DNA from: Candidatus Thiodiazotropha sp. LNASS1
GTDB lineage: Bacteria; Pseudomonadota; Gammaproteobacteria; Chromatiales; Chromatiaceae
DNA length: 64,000 bases
Direction of reading: 5' to 3'
NCBI RefSeq assembly: GCF_964212655.1
Contig: NZ_OZ156465.1
Coordinates: forward strand, 1,736,001 to 1,800,000
In this document: positions 38,403 to 48,161 of the stretch, in pieces
Position numbering within the stretch: position 1 is the first letter of the stretch
Layout of the letters: each line of letters starts with the position of its first letter
Translations under genes and position numbers: made by a program
The notes under the pieces: generated by a model
What the model saw: only the letters and a program-made list of their open reading frames with translations
Database searches by the model: none
Told to the model about the DNA's origin: nothing

Positions 38403-39065
38403 TCAAAAGAAGTATGTCAGGCCACCGTGCAGCTCGAAGTTGTGAATTGTCTTCGTCTCCCCCAGCAGGTCTGACTCGAACATGTGATCCCTGACATCGA
38501 GATGCAGGGTCAGCCAGTCATTGATCAAGAGTCGATACCCCGCACCGACATTGACCGTGAACTCATCGTCTCCGGCAAAGCGTGTGCTGCCGATTCCGGC
38601 GATCAGATAGAACTGGCTGTTATAGGCATATTTACCACCCAGAAACACCTCTCCGGGAAGCAGATTGTATCCGGCGGAGAGGTTGTAATAGGTGAAGTCA
38701 CGGTCATCGTCGGCGAGCAGCTGAACATCGCCGCCCAGCTGTTCGAAACTCGTCTCCTTGGCCTCGGTCGTGCCGATCGCCGCCTCAACGAAAATCGATT
38801 CCGTAAGGTGATAGGCGAAACGGGCGCCGAAGACGCCGCTGGTCCCGAAATCCTCTATGTTCATCAAACCGGCATAGATCCCAATCTCGAAATCCTCTGT
38901 ATCGATCTCGGGTTCCACAATCTCCCTGCGTGCAATCTCAGGCTCAATAAGCAGATCCTCACGCAGCCCCTCTCCGATAGGCTCAGCGGCTATACACGGC
39001 GGCATTATCAGGGCCGTCAGAAGTGACGCGATGCTCAGAAAAAGAAACCGAGTCCGATTTTCCAC
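38403..39065 (-). CDS. Outer-membrane beta-barrel protein
   Basis: A 220-residue secreted protein with a signal peptide (about 1-27). An acidic N-terminal stretch (LIEPEIARREIVEPEIDTED) leads into a small barrel typical of OmpW/OMP_b-brl proteins, ending in GLTYFF. The start is a GTG with GAGGAA eight bases upstream, inside the preceding gene, which it overlaps by 31 bases. Its role is unknown; the operon suggests it works with the SH3-barrel protein. Confidence 0.78.
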   Translation of the reverse strand: MENRTRFLFLSIASLLTALIMPPCIAAEPIGEGLREDLLIEPEIARREIVEPEIDTEDFEIGIYAGLMNIEDFGTSGVFGARFAYHLTESIFVEAAIGTTEAKETSFEQLGGDVQLLADDDRDFTYYNLSAGYNLLPGEVFLGGKYAYNSQFYLIAGIGSTRFAGDDEFTVNVGAGYRLLINDWLTLHLDVRDHMFESDLLGETKTIHNFELHGGLTYFF

Positions 39066-39796
39066 TGGTCAAATTCCTCATTGTCTTCACGACTGGTGAA
39101 TGCGGTGTAGTGGCGAAACTCTCCGCGCAGAAAAAAACGCCGCGTCAGATAGACACGCAGGCCGGCGCCGACATGGGCCGTAGTGTCGGTACGATCCTCA
39201 GCCTGAACCAATGTCGACTTGGGCTCGGTGCGAATCACACCCCCTCCCAATGTGAAAAACGGACTATAGGTCCATTCGGGAAAGGGCTGAGACAGCAGGT
39301 TGACATCAAACAGGTATTCGCTTGAGAAATCACCCAAGGCTTGAGACAGACTGAGCTCAGCGGAGAGATTTTCATTGAACGAGTAACCACCATATAAACC
39401 AAGCAGTGTGGCGCCCTCCATGTCGCCGCCATAAAAACCGAATTCCCATTCCCGGTTCCTGAAATCATCCTGTGTATAGCCGACCAGCTTAAGCCGCTCA
39501 CCATCCGCGGTTTGAGTCTGGCGCATCTGCTCCAAGCTGACCCAACCAGAACGACCGCGACGCGTGTAAACCTGAAACCAATCCGTACGACGCTTTCGAA
39601 CCTCGACCCACTCCATCCTTTCCACGACGTATACGATGGGATAGGAACGCCCCGGCCCGGTGTGCATTTCAATATAGGGGGCTGTCACCTGAACCCGTTG
39701 ATACTCCTCTTCTCCCGCACTGGTTGCAGGTATCAGCCAGATCAACAGCCAGCTCGTCCACAGATACCGCTTTAACCTAAGAAGTCTCAAACTCAC
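39035..39796 (-). CDS. SH3-domain outer-membrane beta-barrel protein
   Basis: A 253-residue exported protein. After the signal peptide, residues about 30-90 form a bacterial SH3 domain (APYIEMHTGPGRSYPIVY, then GRSGWVSLEQM), followed by an eight-stranded-type barrel ending GLGFFF. SH3b domains often bind cell-wall peptides, so this could join the outer membrane to peptidoglycan. The start is a GTG overlapping the preceding stop (GTGA). Confidence 0.8.
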   Translation of the reverse strand: MSLRLLRLKRYLWTSWLLIWLIPATSAGEEEYQRVQVTAPYIEMHTGPGRSYPIVYVVERMEWVEVRKRRTDWFQVYTRRGRSGWVSLEQMRQTQTADGERLKLVGYTQDDFRNREWEFGFYGGDMEGATLLGLYGGYSFNENLSAELSLSQALGDFSSEYLFDVNLLSQPFPEWTYSPFFTLGGGVIRTEPKSTLVQAEDRTDTTAHVGAGLRVYLTRRFFLRGEFRHYTAFTSREDNEEFDQWKIGLGFFF

Positions 39797-42432
39797 TCAT
39801 CCAGTGGTGCCATGAAAGGGTCATTGTAATATTGTGCGCCTATATCGAGCCATTCAGCTATCAGTCTTTTCTCCGCGTCACTCAGATAACCCGCATGCAC
39901 GCCACCGGGATCAAACAGCCCAAGGAAGCGGCCATTATTCGCCGAGCCCGCCTCCATCGAGGCTCCTCCCGGCACCGGCACCGGTGCATCAGGCAGTGGA
40001 ACAGGATTGCCCGATCCATCCAGGACCAGCTCACCGTTGTCATCGGTTTCATACAGCGGTTGGCCGTTTTCATCCGTTTGCGGCACCAGAATATCAACCA
40101 GAATACCGTCCACGACCTGCTGCAGATTATCCGGTACAAGCAACTCCCGATAGGCTGCGAAGTGGTCCGGCTCATCTTCGGATGGACCATCACTCAGATC
40201 CAGCTGGGCATCCGGTAACACGGTCACCCCATTGTCATCCGTGTCATGGCAGAGCGTACAGGTATGATCGTCGACCTGGGTATTGGAGGCATCGAATACC
40301 GGTCGTGGCAGCGACCATAACGGATGGATATGCTGTTCGTAATGTATGATGGAACGACAGAACACATTCCAGCTGCCGCTACAGGCAGCGTCACTCAGGG
40401 GCGACTCCGTCTCCAGGTCCGCATACCGATAGCTGAATTCCGTATCAGGCTCTCTCATGGCCGGATCCGTCCAGACATCGGTGAACAGCAGGTCCAAGGT
40501 TGGATCACAAGCGCCGGCTCTGCATTGCAGACGGTTGCGTGTCTGCGCCATGGTCTCTCCGAAATCGCTCCACAGCTCCGGATTGGCATTCGGGAATGGC
40601 AGACCGCTACCTGTACTGCCGTTATAGATACTGGGTGGCGCGGCACTCAGTCTGCCATGGGGAAGCGGGTTGTCAGCAGCATGGCAGCCACCGCAACTCA
40701 CGACCTCTCCCGGCCTGAACTGGAGCCAGAAGCCATGAGGTTGATCGATGCGTCGTCCATTCGCATCGAGTATGGCGAAACTGACGGGAACATTCGCCGG
40801 CACCTTCACCTGCACGGAACCATCGGGTTCGATCGGCGCATAGCCGATCACCTCACGCATACCGAACTGCGCGGTCGCGCCAAACGCGCTGTTTGAAAAC
40901 TCGAGCACATCATCATCGGGGATGGTCACCTGCTTGATGAGGCGCAGAAACCTTGCCGGACGTTGATCCGACCGGGTCTGGGCGGGATCGGCCAGGGTTG
41001 GTATATCGGGATCGGCCTCATCCACGCCGTCCAGATCGTAGACACTGCGTATATGCAGCAGGCCGGCCTTGTCCGACACCAGGGCCGGGTCAAGATCGAT
41101 ACCCGCTGTTTTGTCATGTCGGATCGTCGGAACGGCACGCGCCACAGCGATCACCGCATCGGTGTAGATGACACCCTCTTGCGGTTTGACGATCGGTTGT
41201 TGGGTCTGCGTATCTCCATCGTAGATATAAAGGCTGTAGAGCGGCGGCGCCGCTTCGGTATCAGGATTGGCAAGACGCTCATCGGTGCAGGGAACGATAA
41301 TATCATCCTCCAACGCACGGCACTGGCTCCAGCTGATCACCATCCGATCCGTTCCATCAAACAGCGGGTAGGCGCTGCGCAACTGTCCACCGCTCGACAG
41401 ACTGCCATCGGTGGTGACCTGAAGCGTGGTCGCCTGGGTCTGCGCCGGGCCTGTCAGGCCCGTGTTTTCCCATGTGGGCTGATCATTATCCACATAGTTG
41501 GCGCTGTCTATATAGACCAGGTCGCCACCCTCATCGGTACCGTCGAAGGGTAACAGCAACGCCAGAATACGACCATCCGGCATCTCGATCGGGCGCAAGA
41601 ACTGCACCGTACCACCCCCGGTTCCCGAATCATGACTGTTCAATCCATACAACAGCTCCAACTCGGTGCCATCCGGATTCATGCGATAGAGATGGATGGC
41701 ATCGTTGCCGTCCGCATTGTTCCAACGACTGAACACAATCTGACCATCGGCAAGGACGCTGGGAGAGAAGTCATGGCTGCGATTGAACGAGATCTGGGTG
41801 ATATCGGTACCATCGCTGTTCATGACATGGAGAACCATGGCCGGCTCATCAACCGATCTCTCCATGGCGAGATACTGGGGTTTGCCCTCGTCCAGCAGCC
41901 GCGCCTTGGCAAGCCGTTGCCTGGTGGAAGAGAAAACGATACGCCCATCGGGCAGATATTGAGGGAAGCGGTCGTGACCATCTTCGGCAGTGATATCCGA
42001 GACAATGACACGTCTCAAAGATTGACTTGGAATGTCGTACTCCCAGATATTCCATGTCGGCTGATCCTCTGGCTCGGCATCCTCGATAAGGGGCAGCCTG
42101 AGGGAGAACAGCAGCTTGCTACCATCGAACGAGGCACTGACATCACGCACATCACCTTCACCCTCGGTTACCGATCCTGTCAGGTTGACCTCCTCGGCCC
42201 CCCCTGCGGCGTAATCCTTCAGATAGAGGTCTCCACCCGCCTCGCTGACCTGACTGACACGGATATCCGTATTGGTTGTCTCAGTAATCGGCCGCTTCAC
42301 ATAGGCAACAGGGTAATCCACGACAACCGGATCCTGCTCCTGGCTGCTGCCACTGCCGCATCCCTGTAAACCGAGGATGAACAAGGCAGCGAATAGGCCT
42401 GGCAACGTCGTCATGGCGGCAACCCGTTTCAT
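39793..42432 (-). CDS. HzsA-like lipoprotein with TolB-type repeats and two c-type haem motifs
   Basis: An 879-residue probable outer-membrane lipoprotein with lipobox LQGC. Residues about 40-400 contain beta-propeller repeats of PD40/TolB type (GRIVFSSTR, MNSDGTDITQI, GQIVFSRWN, MNPDGTEL). The C-terminal half resembles HzsA, the hydrazine synthase alpha family, with haem sites C580-G-G-C-H584 and C725-T-L-C-H729. True hydrazine synthase is unlikely, since its partner subunits and anammox genes are absent. It may be a surface electron-transfer protein. It is followed by the SH3-barrel gene with a four-base overlap. Confidence 0.85.
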   Translation of the reverse strand: MKRVAAMTTLPGLFAALFILGLQGCGSGSSQEQDPVVVDYPVAYVKRPITETTNTDIRVSQVSEAGGDLYLKDYAAGGAEEVNLTGSVTEGEGDVRDVSASFDGSKLLFSLRLPLIEDAEPEDQPTWNIWEYDIPSQSLRRVIVSDITAEDGHDRFPQYLPDGRIVFSSTRQRLAKARLLDEGKPQYLAMERSVDEPAMVLHVMNSDGTDITQISFNRSHDFSPSVLADGQIVFSRWNNADGNDAIHLYRMNPDGTELELLYGLNSHDSGTGGGTVQFLRPIEMPDGRILALLLPFDGTDEGGDLVYIDSANYVDNDQPTWENTGLTGPAQTQATTLQVTTDGSLSSGGQLRSAYPLFDGTDRMVISWSQCRALEDDIIVPCTDERLANPDTEAAPPLYSLYIYDGDTQTQQPIVKPQEGVIYTDAVIAVARAVPTIRHDKTAGIDLDPALVSDKAGLLHIRSVYDLDGVDEADPDIPTLADPAQTRSDQRPARFLRLIKQVTIPDDDVLEFSNSAFGATAQFGMREVIGYAPIEPDGSVQVKVPANVPVSFAILDANGRRIDQPHGFWLQFRPGEVVSCGGCHAADNPLPHGRLSAAPPSIYNGSTGSGLPFPNANPELWSDFGETMAQTRNRLQCRAGACDPTLDLLFTDVWTDPAMREPDTEFSYRYADLETESPLSDAACSGSWNVFCRSIIHYEQHIHPLWSLPRPVFDASNTQVDDHTCTLCHDTDDNGVTVLPDAQLDLSDGPSEDEPDHFAAYRELLVPDNLQQVVDGILVDILVPQTDENGQPLYETDDNGELVLDGSGNPVPLPDAPVPVPGGASMEAGSANNGRFLGLFDPGGVHAGYLSDAEKRLIAEWLDIGAQYYNDPFMAPLDE

Positions 42433-42753
42433 CTGTAGCTAGCTTCCTCCGGGAAAACTGATCGAACCGTGTCTGATCAACCCATCTGTGGTTAACCATG
42501 GATATGTCATCGAACACCATTCAAAACAAGCATTGACTCGTGCTATCGACTAATAAAATCATGGACTTGAGAGTCTACCTCATCGAAGTCGCCAATCAGT
42601 GCGCGAGTTCACACACTGTTAAAACAGAAGTCACGTATTCACCACTTTGGATTGACAAAAACAGGGAAAGATATAGAAGGAAAGAGACGGTAAACAAAGA
42701 CTCGAAGGATGCTTCGAGATTAGTCTAAAGATGGATTTAGGGGCACCTTCATC
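42433..42753. other. Divergent promoter region
   Basis: About 320 bases between the HzsA-like gene and the plus-strand haem-protein gene. A 62-codon open frame at 42540-42728 has no family features and is not called. The region must drive both sides of the haem-protein cluster. Confidence 0.45.
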
Positions 42754-43947
42754 ATGTCATTTCAGGGCCAATACAGAGATAGTATTTCGATTCCTAGAAA
42801 GCCACGGCCGTTTTTTATTCTGATTCTGCTATCTCTCTTCACCGTCACCGTATCGGCAGGACCACGTGAACAGGCCAAACGCATGCACGACCGGATAGCC
42901 GGGGTACCACCAGGCACTGAAATCCTGGCACAAATGGTCACTGAAATCGAAACCAACGGCGATCCATTGGCAGCTGCCATGATCGCCACAGAGCATCCCG
43001 ATTTCTACAATGTCACACTGAAGAACTGGGCCACTCCCTGGACCAACGAGGAGATGACACCCTTTGCTCCGCTGAATGACTACAGCGCCACTGTGATCGG
43101 AATGGTAAGGGATGATGTTCCTTTCAACCAGTTACTCTCTGCAGACATCCTCTATATCGGCAGCAACGCACCGGCCTACTCCAACAGCAATAACGACCAC
43201 TATGAGGCGATGGAGACCTTGGGCCTGAACCTCAAGAATGAGCTGCAGCAAACCACCCAGTCGAGTGTGACCGGGCTTCCGCCGGAGGGAACCGCAGGTG
43301 TCATCACCACCCGTGCAGCCGCAAGGGCGTTCTTTATCGATGGTACGAATCGAGCCATGTTCCGTTTCACCATGCTCAATCACCTATGCAAGGATCTTGA
43401 ATTGATCAAGGACCCGACACGGGCCTCCGACCGGATCCGCCAGGACGCCACTCGCAGCCCCGGAGGGGATAGCCGTGTATGGTTCAACAACTGCTTGGGA
43501 TGTCATGCCGGCATGGCCCCCCTGGCACAGGCCTATGCCTATTACAACTACGAATATACCGATGATCCGGAAACCGGCCGCCTCGCCTACACACGTGATA
43601 GCGTGCAACCCAAGTACCTGATCAACAGCAGCGTCTTCAAGGACGGCTATGTCACGACGAATGACGATTGGGATAACTACTGGCGGGAAGGCCCCAATTC
43701 GGTGCTGGGCTGGGACCCGAATCTGCCAGGCTCCGGTGCAGGCGCCAAATCGATGGGCGAGGAACTTGCCAACTCCCATGCCTTTGCAGAATGCCAGGTC
43801 AGCAAGGCCTTCCAGGCAGTCTGCCTGCGCCCCGCTGTGGACAGCGCTGACCGAACCCGCATCGCGGAGATCACCAGCAGTTTCAAAACCGATTACAACA
43901 TGAAACGCGTGTTCGCTGAAGCCGCGGTCTATTGCGCAGGGGATTGA
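42754..43947 (+). CDS. Secreted monohaem-motif protein of unknown family
   Basis: A 397-residue exported protein; hydrophobic segment about 20-34 with a likely cleavage site before GPREQAKR. A single c-type haem site C247-L-G-C-H251 is followed by AGMAPL. The rest (AAAMIATEHPDFYNVTLKNWATP and similar) is not one I recognise with confidence. It lies immediately upstream of the LamG lipoprotein (four bases) and is divergent from the HzsA-like gene, so the three haem proteins form one cluster. Confidence 0.75.
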   Translation: MSFQGQYRDSISIPRKPRPFFILILLSLFTVTVSAGPREQAKRMHDRIAGVPPGTEILAQMVTEIETNGDPLAAAMIATEHPDFYNVTLKNWATPWTNEEMTPFAPLNDYSATVIGMVRDDVPFNQLLSADILYIGSNAPAYSNSNNDHYEAMETLGLNLKNELQQTTQSSVTGLPPEGTAGVITTRAAARAFFIDGTNRAMFRFTMLNHLCKDLELIKDPTRASDRIRQDATRSPGGDSRVWFNNCLGCHAGMAPLAQAYAYYNYEYTDDPETGRLAYTRDSVQPKYLINSSVFKDGYVTTNDDWDNYWREGPNSVLGWDPNLPGSGAGAKSMGEELANSHAFAECQVSKAFQAVCLRPAVDSADRTRIAEITSSFKTDYNMKRVFAEAAVYCAGD

Positions 43948-43951
43948 TTCA

Positions 43952-46402
43952 GTGATCAAGCAGAAAAACGCACTACATATCACCCTCTCCCTGTTTGCCG
44001 TCATCGGACTGCAAGGCTGTCAGGATGGAGTGAGCACCGAGAGTCTGCAACCCACCACGGTCACCACCAGCACCTATACAGGGCCGGCCGCGCGCACCTC
44101 CGATATCCAGGGTTTTCGGATCAGTGTATGGGAACCCCTGCGTGGGGAAAACCGATGCGGCTCCTGTCACAACACGGGAGGTCAGGCGCCTCAGTTCGTG
44201 CGCGAGGACGATGTCAATCAAGCCTATGAAGCAGCCAATCCCCATGTCAACAGAGAGGAGCCGGATCAATCATCACTGGTCACCAAGGTTGCGAATGGGC
44301 ATAACTGCTGGGAGGCCAGTGACACCGCTTGTGCCACTATCATCACCAGCTATATCGAATCCTGGGTTGGCGATGGATCCGGTGGTGGACGACAAATCGA
44401 ACTCGAGCCGCCGCCGAACAAGGTGGTCGGCGAAAGCAAATCATTTCCCGATGATTCCAGCCTTTTTGCGACCTACGTGCACCCGTTGCTGACGGATTAC
44501 TGCGCCGAGTGTCATGTCGAAGATGCGGCCGCCCCCCAATCACCCTACTTTGCCACCGCCGACAGCGCAATTGCCTATGCCGCGGTAAAGACCTCGATCG
44601 ACCTGGATACGCCTGTCAATTCCCGCCTTGTGCAGCGTCTCATCGAACTCCACAACTGCTGGGATGATTGTAGTGACAATGCTCAGGAGATGGAGAGCGC
44701 CATCGATCAAATGGCCGGCAACATTTCGCCAACCCCCATCGATCCGGACCTGGTCATTAGCCGGGCCCTGAGCCTGCCTGAAGGAACAGTCGCCAGCGGA
44801 GGCAGTCGGCAGGAAAATGATGTCGTCGCCCTGTATGAGTTCAAGACAGGTAGCGGCAACATCGCCTACGACACCAGCGGCGTCGACCCCGCGATCAATC
44901 TGAGTATCAGCGGCAATGTCACCTGGGTTGAGGGTTGGGGTCTGGACTTCAGCGACGGTAAGGCCCAAGGCAGTACCGGCGACAGCAGTAAAATAGCCCA
45001 ATTGGTTCAGGCCACAGGAGAGTACACCATAGAGGCATGGGTAGTCCCCGCGAATGTCACTCAGGAGGGGCCCGCTCGGATCATCAGCTACTCCGCCGGT
45101 ACCGACGTGCGCAACTTCACCCTCGGCCAAACACTCTACAACTACAACTATCTGCACCGCTCCAGCACAACCGATGGCAATGGCGAACCGGCCCACTCCA
45201 GTGCTGACGACGATGAAGATCTACAGGCAACGGAACAACACGTGGTGGCTACATTCGATCCCGAAAATGGGCGACGCCTCTATGTGGATGGGGTGTTTAC
45301 CGATGATCTTGACGAAACCGAACCCGGCAATCTGAATGACTGGGATAACAGCTACGCCCTGGTACTGGGAAATGAGGCCTCCAGTGACCGTCCCTGGACG
45401 GGCAAGATACGTCTGTTGGCGATCCACAACCGAGCGCTGACGGCGCAACAGATCAAACAGAATTTTGACGCTGGCGTGGGTGAGAAATACTTCCTGCTGT
45501 TCAATGTCACCGATCTGGTCAATCTGCCACAGAGTTATGTGATGTTCGAGGTCAGTCAGTACGACAACTACAGTTATCTGTTCCGTCAGCCTAAATTCAT
45601 CAGCCTCGATGAAGGCGTGCTGCCAGGCTCCATTCCCCTTGAGGGCATGCGTATCGGCATCAATGGCAAGGAAGCGGCCGTCGGTCAAGCCTACTCACGC
45701 TTGGCAATCACCATCAATGACAGCGAATACACCGCCAATGGTCAACGGCTATCGAATATGGCAACCACCATACCCTCGGAAAAGGGCGCCGAGAACGATC
45801 AGTTTTTCCTGACATTCGAGCGGTTGGGGACACATACCAATGTCTATTCGGAACCGGCGGTGCTGCCACCGGCTGAGCCGGCGGATGGCGAACCCGCGCC
45901 GCTGATCGGTTTACGCACCTTTGATGAGATCAATGCCACCATGTCGTCCCTGACCGGCGTCAATCCCACCCTGGAGGCGGTGCAGACCACCTATACCACG
46001 ATCAGGCAGCAGCTCCCCTCATCGGAAGACGTCAGTGGCTTCCTCTCATCCCATCAGGTGGCGGTATCGCAACTGGCGATTGAGTATTGCAGTGCCCTGG
46101 TCGACGACACGGCTTTGCGGGCCGGGCTGTTTCCCGGTTTCGACTTCAACGCGAACGCCAATGATATTCAGAGTTCCACCTGGCAGAGCCAGGTAGTTGC
46201 TCCATTGATGAACCGCTTCATGGGTGAACAGCTGACAACCCAACCCTCACCATCGCTTGTCGAGGGTGAACTGATGAATCTATTGACAGGCAGTGTGGGT
46301 CTGGCCCGATGTAGCGGCGGTTGTGATGCGGACCGTACCGAAAAAGCGACCAAGGCAGCCTGTGCCTCACTACTCGGCAGCGCTGTCGTGTTGCTCCAGT
46401 AG
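43952..46402 (+). CDS. LamG-domain lipoprotein with two c-type haem motifs
   Basis: An 816-residue lipoprotein with lipobox LQGC. Two repeated N-terminal modules carry C69-G-S-C-H73 and C184-A-E-C-H188, each followed later by an H/L-NCW cysteine motif. Residues about 290-515 form a LamG/concanavalin-like domain (VALYEFKTGSG, then YTIEAWVVPANVT and RLYVDGVF). Such domains bind sugars or proteins at surfaces. The start is a GTG with GGGGA nine bases upstream. A C-terminal region of about 300 residues is unassigned. Confidence 0.8.
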   Translation: MIKQKNALHITLSLFAVIGLQGCQDGVSTESLQPTTVTTSTYTGPAARTSDIQGFRISVWEPLRGENRCGSCHNTGGQAPQFVREDDVNQAYEAANPHVNREEPDQSSLVTKVANGHNCWEASDTACATIITSYIESWVGDGSGGGRQIELEPPPNKVVGESKSFPDDSSLFATYVHPLLTDYCAECHVEDAAAPQSPYFATADSAIAYAAVKTSIDLDTPVNSRLVQRLIELHNCWDDCSDNAQEMESAIDQMAGNISPTPIDPDLVISRALSLPEGTVASGGSRQENDVVALYEFKTGSGNIAYDTSGVDPAINLSISGNVTWVEGWGLDFSDGKAQGSTGDSSKIAQLVQATGEYTIEAWVVPANVTQEGPARIISYSAGTDVRNFTLGQTLYNYNYLHRSSTTDGNGEPAHSSADDDEDLQATEQHVVATFDPENGRRLYVDGVFTDDLDETEPGNLNDWDNSYALVLGNEASSDRPWTGKIRLLAIHNRALTAQQIKQNFDAGVGEKYFLLFNVTDLVNLPQSYVMFEVSQYDNYSYLFRQPKFISLDEGVLPGSIPLEGMRIGINGKEAAVGQAYSRLAITINDSEYTANGQRLSNMATTIPSEKGAENDQFFLTFERLGTHTNVYSEPAVLPPAEPADGEPAPLIGLRTFDEINATMSSLTGVNPTLEAVQTTYTTIRQQLPSSEDVSGFLSSHQVAVSQLAIEYCSALVDDTALRAGLFPGFDFNANANDIQSSTWQSQVVAPLMNRFMGEQLTTQPSPSLVEGELMNLLTGSVGLARCSGGCDADRTEKATKAACASLLGSAVVLLQ

Positions 46403-46470
46403 GATAAAGATCTAATGGATCAGGAATACGCCCCGAACAAGCAGCCTGTGTGGCTAACGGTAAAGAAATC

Positions 46471-48042
46471 ATGCGCAGAAAAGTGAAGAACCTCTCTCCC
46501 GATGTCCCATTGCTATATCCGGATCATCCGCGCCCGGTGACGCGTCGGGATTTTATCCGCCAGGGTCTGATAGCGGGATTGGGCGCCGTCACCACCCCTT
46601 CACTGTTCGGCCTGTTCGCCAACCCCGGCGAAGCCAGGGCCGCCCTCTCATCCGATCTCGAGGCCCTGAAAAATATCTGCGGCATAGATACCCTTGGCGG
46701 TGGCAAGATCCCCTTTATCTGTTTCGATCTCGCGGGCGGGGCCAATATCGCCGGCTCCAATGTGCTGGTGGGCGGCGAGGGAGGCCAGTTCGATTTTCTC
46801 ACCACGGCCGGTTACAACCGTCTCGGCCTGCCAGGAGACATGGTACCGCCCATTACCAATCCGGATACCGGCCTGAGCGACTTCATCAATACCGAACTGG
46901 GTCTTGCCTTCCATTCGGACAGTGCCTTCCTGCGCGGAATTCTGGAAAAGGTCTCGGCAGGCAATCGGGCCAGTATCAATGGCGCCATGATCCCGGCCCG
47001 ATCGGAAAACGATACCGGCATCAATCCGCACAATCCCATGTACGCCATCAACCGCTGCGGCGCCGACGGTGAATTGTTAACCCTGATAGGATCACGCAGC
47101 TCGGATTCCGGCGGCAATTCAGTGGCGCCCGCGGATCAGATTGACCCGACGGTCCGTCCCACCAAGGTCGATCGGCCCAGCGACACCACCGGCCTGGTTG
47201 ATACCGGCAAGCTTGTAGGCCTGCTCGATCAGTCCGACGCCGTTGCCGTGATGGAGGCGATACAACGTATCTCCGACATGAAACTGAATAGCGTAAACAC
47301 CGGTATCAGCACCGATGACGTGGTCAAGGAACTGATACGCTGCGGATACGTCAAGAGTGCCGACCTGGTCGACCGTTATGGCGATCCGGCCGCCCTCGAT
47401 GTCACTGCCGACCCCGATATCATCGGTCCGATCTTCACTCAGGCGGAGTTCGACAATGACGGTGAATTCCGCAAGACCGCATCGGTCATGAAACTGGTTA
47501 TCAACGGCTATGCCGGTGCCGGCACCATCACCATGGGTGGCTACGACTACCACACCGGCAACCGTGCCGTGGGCGAGATCCGCGATCTGCGCGCCGGACG
47601 CTGTATGGGGGCCTGCCTGGAGTATGCCGCGCGTCTCGGCATGCCCCTGATGCTGTATGTCTTCAGTGACGGCTCGGTCTCGAGCAACGGCACCATCGAT
47701 AACTCCGCGGATGGGCGTGGCAAGGGAGTCTGGACCGGTGACAACCAATCCACCGCCGCTTCTTTCTTCCTGGTCTACAACCCGGGGGGTCAACCCTTGC
47801 TTGCGGGAGCTTCAGTGGATGATCAGTTGCGTCATCAGCAAATCGGCCACTTCTCCGCCGATGGGGCGGTGGACAACGGTTCCAGCCCGGCCGCCAACAA
47901 TGTCAATCAATTGGTGCTGACTGTGGCGCTGAACTATCTGGCGCTGCATGGCGAACAGGGGCAGTTCAACACCCTGTTCGGTACCAGTCTCGGCAATACC
48001 GCCATGCTGGACAGCTTGACCGCGTTCAATCCAATCGTATAA
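46471..48042 (+). CDS. Tat-exported DUF1501-like protein
   Basis: About 523 residues from an ATG at 46471; a GTG at 46450 is an alternative, and neither has a good ribosome site. The N-terminus has a twin-arginine signal (TRRDFIRQG with a hydrophobic core, LIAGLGAVTTPSLFGLFA). The body resembles DUF1501/alkaline-phosphatase-superfamily proteins, which often pair with cytochrome-like proteins in secreted modules. Tat export suggests folding or cofactor loading before transport. It is the third plus-strand gene of the haem cluster. Confidence 0.72.
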   Translation: MRRKVKNLSPDVPLLYPDHPRPVTRRDFIRQGLIAGLGAVTTPSLFGLFANPGEARAALSSDLEALKNICGIDTLGGGKIPFICFDLAGGANIAGSNVLVGGEGGQFDFLTTAGYNRLGLPGDMVPPITNPDTGLSDFINTELGLAFHSDSAFLRGILEKVSAGNRASINGAMIPARSENDTGINPHNPMYAINRCGADGELLTLIGSRSSDSGGNSVAPADQIDPTVRPTKVDRPSDTTGLVDTGKLVGLLDQSDAVAVMEAIQRISDMKLNSVNTGISTDDVVKELIRCGYVKSADLVDRYGDPAALDVTADPDIIGPIFTQAEFDNDGEFRKTASVMKLVINGYAGAGTITMGGYDYHTGNRAVGEIRDLRAGRCMGACLEYAARLGMPLMLYVFSDGSVSSNGTIDNSADGRGKGVWTGDNQSTAASFFLVYNPGGQPLLAGASVDDQLRHQQIGHFSADGAVDNGSSPAANNVNQLVLTVALNYLALHGEQGQFNTLFGTSLGNTAMLDSLTAFNPIV

Positions 48043-48161
48043 CTGGACACAGGTCTGCCAAGAAGCCGCTGGTATATGCCGGCATCTTGCATGGCTGCCA
48101 TTCATCGGCCGAATTGATTAGAATCGCCGATCTGTAACTTCACCACCACCCACGAGGCGTA

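Noticed and set aside
39793-42432. Hydrazine synthase and anammox metabolism
   Set aside because: Only an HzsA-like subunit is present; the other subunits and associated genes are absent.
42540-42728. 62-codon open frame upstream of the monohaem-motif gene
   Set aside because: Composition looks non-coding and no signal peptide or motif was seen.
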